Source: Leptospiraceae bacterium (lineage in GTDB: Bacteria; Spirochaetota; Leptospiria; Leptospirales; Leptospiraceae). From it: 64,000 nucleotides of DNA. The first letter of the stretch is position 1, and each line of letters opens with the position of its first letter. Below, piece by piece: positions 7,841-17,297 of this stretch. The DNA is taken from the NCBI GenBank assembly GCA_016708435.1, contig JADJFV010000036.1:124001-188000 (forward strand). Direction: 5' to 3'. Below the pieces are notes generated by a model. That model did no database searches. It was not told where the DNA came from and saw only the letters and a program-made list of their open reading frames with translations. The position numbers were made by a program, and so were the translations under genes.

Positions 7841-8896
7841 TCACTCCTCTTGTTGGTATAAATAATCCTCTATGTCGTCTAATTCTGCTTCGCTCATATT
7901 AGAAAAGAGTAATACTCCTACTTCGGATTCAACATTATAAAACATTTTTGTAGTGACACCTTCTTCGACGCCATCATGTCCTAAGTAGCTTTCTCCTTGC
8001 GGATAATCTAAATAATTCCAAGTCAGACCTATTCTAGATTTTTCTCCTCCGTCTTTGGATTCGAAATGAACTTCTTTCATTAGCTTTGCAGTGTCTTCTT
8101 CTAGAATACGTGTTCCATTGTATTCTCCATTTTGAATGAACATGATTAAGAATTTCGCCATGTCGTCAAGGTTAGAGCGTAACATTCCGTTTGGATAATC
8201 GGGACATTCGTAATGACCTTTTGTATTTTCAGAATCATAATAAGGCAAAGCAACATTATCCACATCTAGGTCAGACAAATTCCAAGAAGTATTTTCCATA
8301 CCTAAAGGCTTAAAAATATTCTCATCACAGAACTCATCAAAAGATTGCTTTGCAATTACTTCTACAAGATAACCAAGAAGAGCACTACCTACATTGGAAT
8401 AATCAGAAGTTGTTCCGGGTTTATCTTTTAGAAAACAAAGTTCAGGGTCATAGAACTCACCGTCTTCTTTAAAATATTCTTCGAGTAAAGAACCCAAATC
8501 ATATTCTCGTTCATCCCCTTCTCTAAAATAAAGAATAGAATCATCTATTTCATTATAAGACTCATCACTGATACTCGAAGTGTGGGTTAATAGCATTTTG
8601 GCGGTAATCGGTGTATCTGAATATTTTGGATGTGTAACGGGAAATGGTAGATAATCATTAATATCCGCATCAATATCCAAATCTCCCCTATCATATAAAA
8701 TCATAGCAGCAGTTGCCGTAACTGTCTTGGATACAGATGCCAATAAAAAAATGGTATCTGTTTTCATTTCTTTTTCGTTTTCTAAATCAGTATAGCCATA
8801 AGCTTTTTTCCATGCTAGTTTACCGTCTTTGACAACGCCACAAACAAGCCCTGTAATTTCATTTGATTCTACACTTTCTTCAATAAAATCCGCCAT
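7841..8896 (-). CDS. Serine hydrolase, class C beta-lactamase/CubicO family
   Basis: The protein has 351 residues with the hallmarks of penicillin-binding-protein-like esterases: SVSK (S-x-x-K), YSN (Y-x-N) and LGHDG in place of the KTG/HxG triad element. Family members include class C beta-lactamases, D-aminopeptidases and esterases, and sequence alone does not choose among them. No signal peptide is seen (MADFIEESVES), so it is likely cytoplasmic. It ends just before the deoxyribosyltransferase-like gene and carries that gene's ribosome-binding site in its last codons. Confidence 0.85.
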   Translation of the reverse strand: MADFIEESVESNEITGLVCGVVKDGKLAWKKAYGYTDLENEKEMKTDTIFLLASVSKTVTATAAMILYDRGDLDIDADINDYLPFPVTHPKYSDTPITAKMLLTHTSSISDESYNEIDDSILYFREGDEREYDLGSLLEEYFKEDGEFYDPELCFLKDKPGTTSDYSNVGSALLGYLVEVIAKQSFDEFCDENIFKPLGMENTSWNLSDLDVDNVALPYYDSENTKGHYECPDYPNGMLRSNLDDMAKFLIMFIQNGEYNGTRILEEDTAKLMKEVHFESKDGGEKSRIGLTWNYLDYPQGESYLGHDGVEEGVTTKMFYNVESEVGVLLFSNMSEAELDDIEDYLYQQEE

Positions 8897-8966
8897 TGTT
8901 TTTCCTTATTTTTTAAATAGTTAAATCGGATTTTCACAATGACAAACACAGATGAAAATAATTCCC

Positions 8967-8997
8967 ATCCGTGTTTATCCGTTTGCATCCGCGGTAA
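8967..8997. repeat. Dispersed CCACGGATG-type repeat, copy 1
   Basis: Tandem units ATCCGTGTTTATCCGTTTGC followed by ATCCGCGGTAA are of the widespread 'accacggatgaacacggat' family. Related copies lie at 29351-29419 and about 30133-30220. Confidence 0.6.
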
Positions 8998-9061
8998 TTT
9001 TTACATTGTTAGCTCTCATTTAGGAAAAAGCAGCTACCAATCCTTTACCAGTGACCGAGTA

Positions 9062-9370
9062 TTATTTGCAAGCTGCTTTACAATCTGTAAATGTTTTTTG
9101 GCATTTTTCATGACTTGCTTTTCTTTCATCTTTCTTAGCGTCATCTATCTTGCCTGTTTCATTGTTACATTTATTGAGGGCAATTCCGCACTCTTTCTTG
9201 CAGCCTTTGTCTTCATTCTTGCTTTCTTTTTTATCTTTCTTATGGTCTTTGTGTTCTTTTTTATCTTCTTTCTTGTTTTCGTCTTCGGACTTGTCTTTAG
9301 CTACAACAGACGTAAAAGAAAATAGGCAAATAGCCACCATAGCGATTAATGTTAAAATGCTTTTATTCAT
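9062..9370 (-). CDS. Small secreted Lys/Asp/Glu-rich, Cys-containing protein
   Basis: This 102-residue protein has a clear signal peptide (MNKSILTLIAMVAICLFSF, cleavage near VVA-KD), a highly charged low-complexity middle (repeated DKK/EHK units) and a C-terminal half with six cysteines spaced in C-x3-C pairs (CKKEC, CQKTFTDCKAAC), suggesting a small disulphide-linked helical hairpin. GGAGA lies about 5 nt before the ATG. Function is unknown; similar small Cys-paired exported proteins occur in Leptospira. ORFs on the opposite strand here are artefacts of the low-complexity sequence. Confidence 0.72.
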   Translation of the reverse strand: MNKSILTLIAMVAICLFSFTSVVAKDKSEDENKKEDKKEHKDHKKDKKESKNEDKGCKKECGIALNKCNNETGKIDDAKKDERKASHEKCQKTFTDCKAACK

Positions 9371-9483
9371 ATATTCTCCACATGAAATTTTTTGATAATG
9401 TTAGAATTACATGCATATGCTAAGAGGCAATACAATTTTACTTTCACCCACTTATGTTCTTCCGCAAAAAATCATTTTTCATC

Positions 9484-10533
9484 TTACACAGATTCACTTC
9501 CGTCCCAGTCTTCGGGAAGACCATGTGTTTGATAATACAAAGATTTTTGTAAATAAAAACGAGCCGCAACATCAGAGAGGTTAATATCGAGTATGTTCTC
9601 AAACAAAATGGCAGCTTTTGTAAATTCCCTTGCTTCATAATGAGTAAGCGCTTTTTCAAAATCAGCTTTTGTTTGTAAATAAACGTCCAACCAAAAATCA
9701 GATTGACCATCTAGAATATCAATGACGACTACGGGCTCCTGTTTGCCCTTAACCTTCACTTTTCCTAATCGACGATATTTAAATTTTTCAGGACCATTCG
9801 CTTTTAAAAAAGTTGCTTCACTTGTAAGAATAAGAGCACCATAAACCTTCGTTAACCCTTCTAAACGAGAAGCTAAATTTACCGCATCTGAAATCACTGT
9901 GCTCTCCATTCTCTCTTCTCCACCAATCACTCCGAGCATAAGCACTCCCGTATGAAGACCTACGCCTATTTTAATGATTTCGAAATTCTTCTCTACACGA
10001 TCTTGATTGTAGGCTAAAATTGCTTTCTGCATCTGGATAGCAGAACGAATTGCATCTTCGGGGCTACGGGCAAACAAAGCCATGATAGCATCTCCGATGT
10101 ATTTATCAATAAATCCATTATGATATTCGATGATTGGGTTCATTATTTTTAAATAAGAATTGATAAAGTTGAAATTTTCCTCCGGAGTCATTTGCTCAGA
10201 AAGAGTGGTAAATGATCGTATATCGGAGAACAACACGGTCATTTCTTTTTGCACCTGATCCCCGAGTTTAATATCGATTATACTCTTCCTGCTTAGAAAA
10301 TTTAAGAACTCCTTCGGAACAAAGCGAGTATATGCCTTGTTGGTTAATTTCAATTCTTCAGAAAGATGTTCTACACTCAAAAAGGATTTTGCAAAAAGCA
10401 GAGATAGAATAAAGGATTGGGAAAATATAAAGATGAATAATCCAAATGGATAAAGATTCCCTGTATGAATTAATTCATTATTATACAGTGCATCATTGAT
10501 ACCACAAATAAAAAATAAACTCATTCCAAGCAA
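9484..10533 (-). CDS. Adenylate/guanylate cyclase, C-terminal part of split DISM cyclase
   Basis: A class III nucleotidyl cyclase domain dominates: the metal-binding Asp in VLFSDIRSFT, a second Asp in YIGDAIMALF, and DAVNLASRLEG with the Asn/Arg needed for catalysis, so it should be active. The N-terminus begins in the middle of a transmembrane segment (LGMSLFFICGINDALY), which is the last part of a 7TMR-DISM bundle. The missing part is the overlapping upstream gene (10521-11609). A single-base gain near 10550 (for example in the AA of AGGAACAG) restores one frame through TDGAISALLGMS. A C-terminal helical repeat follows the catalytic domain. Product: cAMP or cGMP. Confidence 0.85.
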   Translation of the reverse strand: MLGMSLFFICGINDALYNNELIHTGNLYPFGLFIFIFSQSFILSLLFAKSFLSVEHLSEELKLTNKAYTRFVPKEFLNFLSRKSIIDIKLGDQVQKEMTVLFSDIRSFTTLSEQMTPEENFNFINSYLKIMNPIIEYHNGFIDKYIGDAIMALFARSPEDAIRSAIQMQKAILAYNQDRVEKNFEIIKIGVGLHTGVLMLGVIGGEERMESTVISDAVNLASRLEGLTKVYGALILTSEATFLKANGPEKFKYRRLGKVKVKGKQEPVVVIDILDGQSDFWLDVYLQTKADFEKALTHYEAREFTKAAILFENILDINLSDVAARFYLQKSLYYQTHGLPEDWDGSESV

Positions 10534-11609
10534 TGCCGATATTGCACCGTCTGTTCCTGTAGGCGAATTGCTTTAATTACATAATAAAAAGCAATAAGCG
10601 CCCCAATAAGCATAGCTACCTGCACAGGAATCGCGGTATAACTGTAAATATCCCCTGTCGTAATAAGAGGAATGAAACTAAAAATAAATAATAACGCATC
10701 AGAAAAATAAAATCTATTTCTTTTCACAACCGCAGGAAAGGAATGAATCAAAAAATGAGTAAAGGCAGGAATTCCAAGAGAAAGAGAAATATATTCGATT
10801 TTCAATTGCGCTTCAAAGGAAAGTGGAAAAAAATGAACAAGACTGCGTTCGCCTGTAACCACAACTCTAAATCCAGTTAAGAAACAAAATATTCCAAAAT
10901 ACAAAACAGATTTGTCATTTCGTCTAAGAGCAAATAAACCGAAATGGTAAAAAGCCATAACTAAAAGCGTTCCAAATAGAAATAACTCGAACGCCATAGA
11001 CTTTTCGCGGGCACTGATAATTTCTTCTGGATTTCCAATTTCAAAAAATGCCCAGGTGCCTCCTTTTCTATGATTAAAATTAGCAATATGTAAAATAAAC
11101 TCTGTCTCTTCTGAGTTCAAATCAATGAACCTAACAAGCGGTAGCCACTGCGCAACGGTCTCTTCTTTTGTCTTTCCCGGTATACCATTAGCCGCAACTT
11201 GCTTTCCATTGATAAAAAGTCGATAGGAGGAATACATATCTCCAACGCGAAGCCCCATAACCTTGTTTAGATTTTTACTTTTTACAATAAGTCGATAAGT
11301 AGCAAAACCAGACCCGGTTAATTCCTTTCCGTTCCAGTCATATCCATTCCAAAGGGAAGGCAGTTCAATGTATTTTGGCTTATTTTTTTTAGGGGTTGCT
11401 AACGATGCTGAATCTAGAAATTCTCCATAATAAAATTCCCACTGACCATATAAGTCTACTTTTCCATCTCGATCAAAATTCCATTCTGATAAATCTAAAA
11501 CGCCTTCGACTGCCCTTGGTTCTACACGCCCTTCTTTCTTCAAACATGAATTAGCCAATAAAATAATAGCAACAATGAATACAATAAGTGAGGCAAAACG
11601 AAAAAACAT
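10521..11609 (-). CDS. 7TMR-DISM sensor, N-terminal part of split cyclase
   Basis: The protein has a signal with Cys (LLANSC, probable lipidation), an extracellular DISM-type beta-sandwich domain starting GVLDLSEWNFDRDGKVDL and then most of a seven-helix bundle. DISM receptors couple periplasmic ligands, often carbohydrates or similar small molecules, to an intracellular output domain. The frame ends in the unrelated tail VQYRHCLE immediately after an AIRLQEQT motif. The natural continuation lies in the next frame (9484-10533), so the intact product would be a receptor cyclase of about 700 residues. The divergent RND operon starts on the other side. Confidence 0.83.
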   Translation of the reverse strand: MFFRFASLIVFIVAIILLANSCLKKEGRVEPRAVEGVLDLSEWNFDRDGKVDLYGQWEFYYGEFLDSASLATPKKNKPKYIELPSLWNGYDWNGKELTGSGFATYRLIVKSKNLNKVMGLRVGDMYSSYRLFINGKQVAANGIPGKTKEETVAQWLPLVRFIDLNSEETEFILHIANFNHRKGGTWAFFEIGNPEEIISAREKSMAFELFLFGTLLVMAFYHFGLFALRRNDKSVLYFGIFCFLTGFRVVVTGERSLVHFFPLSFEAQLKIEYISLSLGIPAFTHFLIHSFPAVVKRNRFYFSDALLFIFSFIPLITTGDIYSYTAIPVQVAMLIGALIAFYYVIKAIRLQEQTVQYRHCLE

Positions 11610-11757
11610 TCCTAATCAATACAGCCTTTAGTGCTATTTGTCAAGGATAAATGTAACAAATCCTCACTCACTATAAACGAAAATAAAATGTATCAGTTTA
11701 AATTCATTCCCCAGAAATGGAATTTACTACTCATTCAAATTGGAGGCAATAAATCAT

Positions 11758-13263
11758 TTGAATATTCGATGTATTTATTTTAAAATTCTTACATTACTTC
11801 TTGTAACTTCAGGTTTTTTTCATTGCAATCATGAGGAACAAATCAGAGAAGGTCCTCCAGAGTCTAATAAGAATTTACCGCTAGTAGAAATATCCGATAC
11901 AAAAATTAAAAAAGTCAATTCTTCCAAAGAATCCTTCAGCCTAAATGACCTATACCATTCTGCCCTTGCTAAAACGGAGCGCATTGCGATTAAAAAAGAG
12001 GCAATCGTGCAAGCTGAGGCAAGAAGAGATTCTTTCTTTGCAAATTTTTTCCCTTCCCTGGCTTTTCGCTATCAGCAGTTTGTTACAACTCCCAATCATG
12101 CTGAGCATGATAGAGAGATTCGGAATCGAAATAATATTGTAAATGCCTATAGCAATGAAGCTTACAATACAAATATATCCACTCCGTATGATATTGGAAA
12201 TTCTTCTTTTGGTGGTAGCGGCAGTTCAACAGTAACCTCTCCTTTAGTTCGTCCCGGTGCGAGACTCGTTTTGCATATTCCAATCATGACAGGATTAAAT
12301 GAATGGGCAAATTACAAAAGCTCCAAGCATGAAGTAAAATTAAGGCTACTGGAACTGAAACACGATTCTGGTAGAATGTTTTTAGAAATTGCACAGGCTT
12401 ATTTTAATTTGCTCCAACTTGAAAGCAATCTACAAACCAAAAAAGATATTTTAGAATTTACAAAAGAATCCAAAAAAGAAATTACAAGACGTGTTGGTCT
12501 TGGAAGAAATAAACCATCAGAACTAACAAATATCACTGCACAAATCGCAAAGCTAGAAGCAGAAATTTTAGGTATCACTGATACTTTATCGCAGATGAGA
12601 GATACACTTTCTTTTTTAACAGGACTTGACTCGGATTTTAAAGTGGAGGCTATTAACGAATTGCCACTAAACTTTGAAATCGAACAGGCAGAAAAAACAG
12701 TAGAGAACCGCTTTGATGTAAATGCAGCTAAATTAAATCTAGAAATCGCAAAGTCAGAAGTTATAAAAGCCTATGGCGGTCATATGCCTACTGCCTCAGT
12801 AGATACATTTTATACATTTCCGAGTGGACACTCTGCAAATACAGCAAAGAAAGATTTAGTGAATCAGTTTATCGTGCAAGTTCCACTCATCTCTATGGGA
12901 ACAATTACAGCAGCAGTAAAACAAGCTGAGTCTTTAAAGCGTCAGGCGGAATTGCAACTAACGCAGTCCGTTCGATTTGCTAGAGAAGAAGTCAGAAAGG
13001 CTTACAACAGTTATGCGAATTCAAAGATGGCAGAAGAAAGTTATCTTGCAGCCTTAAATGCTATGGAGAATAATTACGAGGTTGTAAAACGCGATTACTT
13101 TCGAAAATCAGCAACAAGTCTAGATCTTTTAAATGCACAAATTGCTTTAAAAAATGCAAAAGAAGATTTATCTAGAACACTACTTCAAAAACAATTGAAC
13201 CTTGTTTGGCTTAAAGTGGCTATTGGCAAGTATCCGGAAGATTTGGAAAATAAATCAGAATAG
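11758..13263 (+). CDS. Outer-membrane efflux factor (TolC/OMF family) lipoprotein
   Basis: About 501 residues contain two OEP repeats (for example LELKHDSGRMFLEIAQAYFN and AREEVRKAYNSYANSK), as in trimeric TolC-like channels. I place the start at TTG 11758, because GGAGG (11742-11746) lies inside the longer TTG 11740 frame. The product then opens with a hydrophobic signal ending SGFFHC, a likely lipidated cysteine. It is 9 nt ahead of the RND pump gene, so together they form an exporter. No membrane-fusion protein is encoded next to them. Confidence 0.83.
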   Translation: MNIRCIYFKILTLLLVTSGFFHCNHEEQIREGPPESNKNLPLVEISDTKIKKVNSSKESFSLNDLYHSALAKTERIAIKKEAIVQAEARRDSFFANFFPSLAFRYQQFVTTPNHAEHDREIRNRNNIVNAYSNEAYNTNISTPYDIGNSSFGGSGSSTVTSPLVRPGARLVLHIPIMTGLNEWANYKSSKHEVKLRLLELKHDSGRMFLEIAQAYFNLLQLESNLQTKKDILEFTKESKKEITRRVGLGRNKPSELTNITAQIAKLEAEILGITDTLSQMRDTLSFLTGLDSDFKVEAINELPLNFEIEQAEKTVENRFDVNAAKLNLEIAKSEVIKAYGGHMPTASVDTFYTFPSGHSANTAKKDLVNQFIVQVPLISMGTITAAVKQAESLKRQAELQLTQSVRFAREEVRKAYNSYANSKMAEESYLAALNAMENNYEVVKRDYFRKSATSLDLLNAQIALKNAKEDLSRTLLQKQLNLVWLKVAIGKYPEDLENKSE

Positions 13264-13272
13264 GAAATATAA

Positions 13273-16200
13273 ATGACTCTATCAGATATTTCAATTAAAA
13301 ATCCAGTATTTGCATGGATGTTAATGTTTGGTCTTATCCTCTTTGGCTTTATTTCATTTCGAAAAATGGGATTATCCCAAATGCCCGACGTAGACTTTCC
13401 TGTGGTAAATATTTCTGTAAACCTAAATGGAGCAGCCCCGGAGATTATGGAGACTAACGTTGTAGACATCATAGAAGAAAGTGTAATGAGTGTCGAAGGC
13501 ATAGTTTCGTTAACCTCTACATCCAAGTATGGCTCTGCAAATATCACAGTAGAATTTGACTTAAATCAAGACGTTGATGCAGCACTGCAAGACATACAAA
13601 CCAAAGTAATCCAGGCACAAAAACTTTTACCCAAAGAACTTGACCCTCCAGTGGTTACTAAGTATAATCCGGAAGAGCAACCAATCATGTGGGTAGGTGT
13701 TTCTTATACTGGAAATAAAAGAGACTTAATGGTATATATCAAAGACCATTTAAAAAATAAATTCTCTACTGTTCCTGGTGTTGGTCAAATCATGCTCGGC
13801 GGATATACAGATAGAAATTTACGACTCTGGGTAGATGGAAAGAAATTAAGCCAGAGAGAACTAACGATAGACGATATACTTAGCACAATTCAAAAAGAGC
13901 ATGTAGAAGTTCCAGCCGGATTATTAGAAACAAAAACACAACAGATGAATATCCGCTCTATGGGAGAAGCTCCCTCTGTAACTATGTTCGGCAATCTTCC
14001 CATATCATTTCGAGGTGGCACTCCAATCTTTGATTCGAACATCCGAATCAAAGACATCGCATTGTTAGAAGATGGACTTGACGATGTAATGCGTGTTTCC
14101 CGCTTCAATGGAAAGCAAGCGGTCGGAATGGGAATCATCAAACAACGCGGAGTAAATGCAGTTAAAGTAGCAGAGGATGTAAAAAAACAAATTGAACTGG
14201 TTAAGAAGGATTTGCCGCCTGGATTTGAAATAGGAGTCAATTCTGACTCTACTCGGTTTATCAAAGAGTCTATTGAAGAATTAGAGTTTACTCTTATATT
14301 ATCCGCAATACTTACAAGTTTAGTTACCTGGTTTTTTCTGGGAAGTCTTTCTTCTACTATCAACATTTTACTTGCCATTCCTACTTCTATTATGGGAAGT
14401 TTTATCATTCTAAATGCATTTGGTTTTACGTTAAATACTTTTACACTCTTAGGTTTGTCTTTAGCCATTGGGATTGTAGTTGATGATGCGATTATGGTTT
14501 TAGAAAACATTGTCCGTCATAGAGAAATGGGCAAAAGCCTATTAACCGCAGCAATTGATGGAGCTAGAGAAATTACATTTGCTGCAATAGCGGCAACTCT
14601 TGCGATAGTCGCGATATTTCTTCCCGTAGCCTTTATGTCAGGCATTATAGGAAAATACTTTTACCAATTTGCAATCACAATTACAGCGGCAGTATTATTA
14701 TCTCTACTCGAAGCGCTTACTCTAACTCCAATGCGATGCTCTCAATTTTTACAGACTAGAAGTGAAAACCGGTTTATGAAAATGGTAGATGCAGGAATGT
14801 CTAAGATGGAAGTATGGTATGAAGCCATTTTAAAATTCTGTCTATCTCACAAGCTAATTGTATTGTCTATATCAGCTATCATCTTTGGTGCATCCATATT
14901 TATTATTAAACCAATTAAAAAAGAATTCGTTCCATCACAAGATCAGAGTCAACTCCTCATTCGCCTCCAAACACCAGTGGGTTCTTCCTTTTCTTACACC
15001 GATACAATGGCGGCTAAGTGCGAAGAATACCTATTAGCCAATAAAGATATTTTAAGAGTCTATGCAAATATTGGAGGAGGCGGTTCTAATTCAGTGATGT
15101 TTTTTATTACTTTAAAAAGTCCACAGGAAAGAACTCTAAATCCAGAGACTAAGAGACGTTACACGCAAAATGAAATTTCTGTTCTTTTTAGAAAAGAACT
15201 AGGTAAAATCTCTAAAGAATTGAAAATCGTAGTCCAAGATTTATCTATGCGTGGCTTCTCTAGCTCGCGAGGTTTTCCTGTTGAGTTTTACATCCAGGGA
15301 AAGAGTTGGGAGAAGTTAGCCGAAAGCTCGGATGAAATTATCAAGCAAATGAAAGAAAGTGGGAAGTTTGTGGATGTGGACACAAACTACCAGGTCGGAC
15401 AACCAGAATTGCATATCGTTCCCAATAGAGAAGCAGCGATGCGTTATGGTGTAAGTGTCTCTAGCATTGGAACAGTCATTGGTGCCATGATTGGAGGAGT
15501 CAAATCAGGACAATTCACAGAAGGGGGACATCGCTACTACGTTAACTTACGAGTAGCCGCAAGAGAAAGAGAAAAAATTGAAGATATAAAAGACCTTTAT
15601 GTCCGAAACAACAAAGGCGAACTGGTAAGAGTATCCGATGTTGTAAAAATCGAAGAAACAAAATCTCTCCAGAGTATAACAAGGATGAGCCGCGAAAGAG
15701 CCATTACAATATTCGCAAACCCTGCACCCGGAGCAAGTCAGGAAATCGCATTAAAGAAAGCAGAAGAAATTGCGCGTAAAGTTTTACCGGAAGGATACTC
15801 GGTTGGATTTAGTGGCTCTGCCAAGACAATGGGAGACTCGTTTAATAGTCTTGGCTATGCACTACTACTTGGTATCGTTATCGCCTACATGATATTAGCC
15901 AGTCAATTCAATAGTTATATTCATCCAATAACAGTCTTACTTGCACTCCCGTTTAGCTTTACGGGTGCAGTATTCTCCTTGTGGATAACAGGTAATTCCC
16001 TCAATGTATATAGCTTCATCGCGTTAATACTTCTCATGGGGCTTGTGAAGAAAAACTCAATTATCCTCGTAGACTTCACAAACCAACTGCGTGATAGCGG
16101 ACTTGCCGTAAAAGATGCACTTCTAAAAGCAGGACCTGTGCGGCTAAGACCAATTCTAATGACTTCAATTTCTACAATTGCAGCAGCTATTCCTCCTGCT

Positions 16201-16371
16201 CTATCAATCGGTCCGGGCGGGGAGACGAGAGTTCCTATGGCAATTGCAATTATTGGCGGGATTGTAGTTTCTACTTTACTTACACTTGTAGTCGTGCCTT
16301 GCGCCTACATGGTATTTGCCAGAGGGGAACATTTGAAGACTGCCACAGAGACACAGAGGCGCGGAGAGTAA
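13273..16371 (+). CDS. RND efflux pump, HAE-type inner-membrane subunit
   Basis: This protein of 1032 residues has full RND architecture: a first transmembrane helix, a large periplasmic loop, helices II-VI including GLSLAIGIVVDDAIMVLEN (the helix IV Asp pair of proton relay), a second periplasmic loop and helices VIII-XII ending GGIVVSTLLTLVVVPCAYMV. The QMPDVDFPVVNISVNLNGA opening places it with HAE/AcrB-like drug or amphiphile exporters rather than metal pumps. The last codons (TATETQRRGE) lie in a CACAGAGACACAGAGG sequence resembling a dispersed repeat, so the extreme C-terminus may have been replaced. The partner outer-membrane factor is directly upstream. Confidence 0.9.
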   Translation: MTLSDISIKNPVFAWMLMFGLILFGFISFRKMGLSQMPDVDFPVVNISVNLNGAAPEIMETNVVDIIEESVMSVEGIVSLTSTSKYGSANITVEFDLNQDVDAALQDIQTKVIQAQKLLPKELDPPVVTKYNPEEQPIMWVGVSYTGNKRDLMVYIKDHLKNKFSTVPGVGQIMLGGYTDRNLRLWVDGKKLSQRELTIDDILSTIQKEHVEVPAGLLETKTQQMNIRSMGEAPSVTMFGNLPISFRGGTPIFDSNIRIKDIALLEDGLDDVMRVSRFNGKQAVGMGIIKQRGVNAVKVAEDVKKQIELVKKDLPPGFEIGVNSDSTRFIKESIEELEFTLILSAILTSLVTWFFLGSLSSTINILLAIPTSIMGSFIILNAFGFTLNTFTLLGLSLAIGIVVDDAIMVLENIVRHREMGKSLLTAAIDGAREITFAAIAATLAIVAIFLPVAFMSGIIGKYFYQFAITITAAVLLSLLEALTLTPMRCSQFLQTRSENRFMKMVDAGMSKMEVWYEAILKFCLSHKLIVLSISAIIFGASIFIIKPIKKEFVPSQDQSQLLIRLQTPVGSSFSYTDTMAAKCEEYLLANKDILRVYANIGGGGSNSVMFFITLKSPQERTLNPETKRRYTQNEISVLFRKELGKISKELKIVVQDLSMRGFSSSRGFPVEFYIQGKSWEKLAESSDEIIKQMKESGKFVDVDTNYQVGQPELHIVPNREAAMRYGVSVSSIGTVIGAMIGGVKSGQFTEGGHRYYVNLRVAAREREKIEDIKDLYVRNNKGELVRVSDVVKIEETKSLQSITRMSRERAITIFANPAPGASQEIALKKAEEIARKVLPEGYSVGFSGSAKTMGDSFNSLGYALLLGIVIAYMILASQFNSYIHPITVLLALPFSFTGAVFSLWITGNSLNVYSFIALILLMGLVKKNSIILVDFTNQLRDSGLAVKDALLKAGPVRLRPILMTSISTIAAAIPPALSIGPGGETRVPMAIAIIGGIVVSTLLTLVVVPCAYMVFARGEHLKTATETQRRGE

Positions 16372-16419
16372 GAGGAAGTATTTATTAAAACCAAGTTAAA
16401 GGAATATTGCGTTACTCCA

Positions 16420-16548
16420 GTCACCTCGAATTGCTTTATCATGAGAGGTCTATTGACCTCATTACGATTGTTTTAAGAAAGATAGACCTCTCACATCGCT
16501 TGGCGGTTGTGTGAGCGAAGCGAAAGGGTGGAAGCAGTTCGAGGTGAC
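16420..16548. repeat. Nested inverted-repeat element
   Basis: An outer pair (16420-16436 with 16532-16548) matches at 16 of 17 positions, and an inner perfect 11-bp pair (16443-16453 with 16482-16492) sits inside it. The whole could fold as a branched RNA or REP-like element. It stands between the convergent RND gene and the 75-residue protein gene, so bidirectional termination is one possible role. Confidence 0.65.
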
Positions 16549-16581
16549 CGGCAGACAACACACGAGTCTTGAAAAAAATAC

Positions 16582-16809
16582 TCAAAGACAATACTTTTCC
16601 AACTCAGCGGTTAATTCTTGTAAGTCGCTTGAACTGAGAAGTCTTTGGACATCATAAGGAATATTATCCAGAAATTCTCTTGCAGTCATTCTAGAACGAT
16701 TGGGATTATGCGCTCCTCCGTCCCAATCATAAGCACATTCCACCCAACCATTTACAAGAATCTCAACTTCGATTTTTTCGTATTCTCCCATTCCAACATA
16801 GCGTTTCAT
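16582..16809 (-). CDS. Hypothetical 75-residue protein
   Basis: It has no recognised family. The acidic protein reads MKRYVGMGEYEKIEVEILVNG and onward with a WDGGAHNPNRSRMTAREFLD segment. Its ATG directly follows the stop codon of the STAS gene (TAA-ATG), so it is surely cotranslated with it and may act in the same regulatory circuit. Confidence 0.65.
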   Translation of the reverse strand: MKRYVGMGEYEKIEVEILVNGWVECAYDWDGGAHNPNRSRMTAREFLDNIPYDVQRLLSSSDLQELTAELEKYCL

Positions 16810-17139
16810 TTATTTGAGCGCGTCTTCTAAAGATTCGTGAATTACAAATTTATTGTAGATACCGGATAAAACCATTACTTCTTTTACGAATTCACCGGGA
16901 GCGGTTAATACGAGCGAGCCGCCTTTATAGGTAGATGTTTCCTGGGCAACATGAAATAGAAGTGCCACTCCGGATGAATCAATGGATTCCAAGTCTTTTA
17001 AGTTGAATACAATTTTATGTCTAGCTTCTCGTAATATTGGGTTTAGCTTAGCTCGAATAGACGCCAGTTCAGCAAAACCTAACTTTCCAGTAAAACGAAA
17101 GATTGCATGCGGAGGTTTCAAATCTAATTCAATATTCAT
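16810..17139 (-). CDS. STAS-domain anti-sigma factor antagonist
   Basis: The protein has 109 residues and a complete STAS fold. The phosphorylatable-serine motif reads LKDLESIDSSGVALLF, matching the DSSG signature of SpoIIAA-like antagonists that are switched by kinase/phosphatase partners. This links it in principle to PP2C-type phosphatases such as the hybrid protein at 43870-47076, though no partner kinase is adjacent. It is followed without gap by a small protein gene. Confidence 0.85.
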   Translation of the reverse strand: MNIELDLKPPHAIFRFTGKLGFAELASIRAKLNPILREARHKIVFNLKDLESIDSSGVALLFHVAQETSTYKGGSLVLTAPGEFVKEVMVLSGIYNKFVIHESLEDALK

Positions 17140-17239
17140 GGCAGTTTTTAAAAGGAAAGAAAAGCTTAACGGGAAAAAATCAAAAAGTCAAGCAGAAAAA
17201 TATTTCAAACCCATATAGATTGCCTGATTGAATTGCATT

Positions 17240-17269
17240 CGTAGGTGACGCATATATGCGTCACCTACG
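17240..17269. terminator. Perfect 30-bp palindrome, likely terminator
   Basis: The sequence 17240-17269 equals its own reverse complement (each half CGTAGGTGACGCATA). With one bulge the pairing can extend to GCAT/ATGC at 17235-17275. It lies between the end of the acyl-CoA dehydrogenase gene (17298) and the STAS gene, both on the minus strand, so it can end the dehydrogenase transcript. Its true self-complementarity also makes it a candidate protein-binding site. Confidence 0.6.
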
Positions 17270-17297
17270 ATATGCACACCTACAGGTTAACACTATA

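Noticed and set aside
8939..9325. Phe-rich 128-codon plus-strand ORF
   Set aside because: It is the complement of the low-complexity Lys/Glu region of the secreted protein on the minus strand.
13890..14510. 206-codon minus-strand ORF inside the RND pump gene
   Set aside because: It is a shadow of the pump coding frame.
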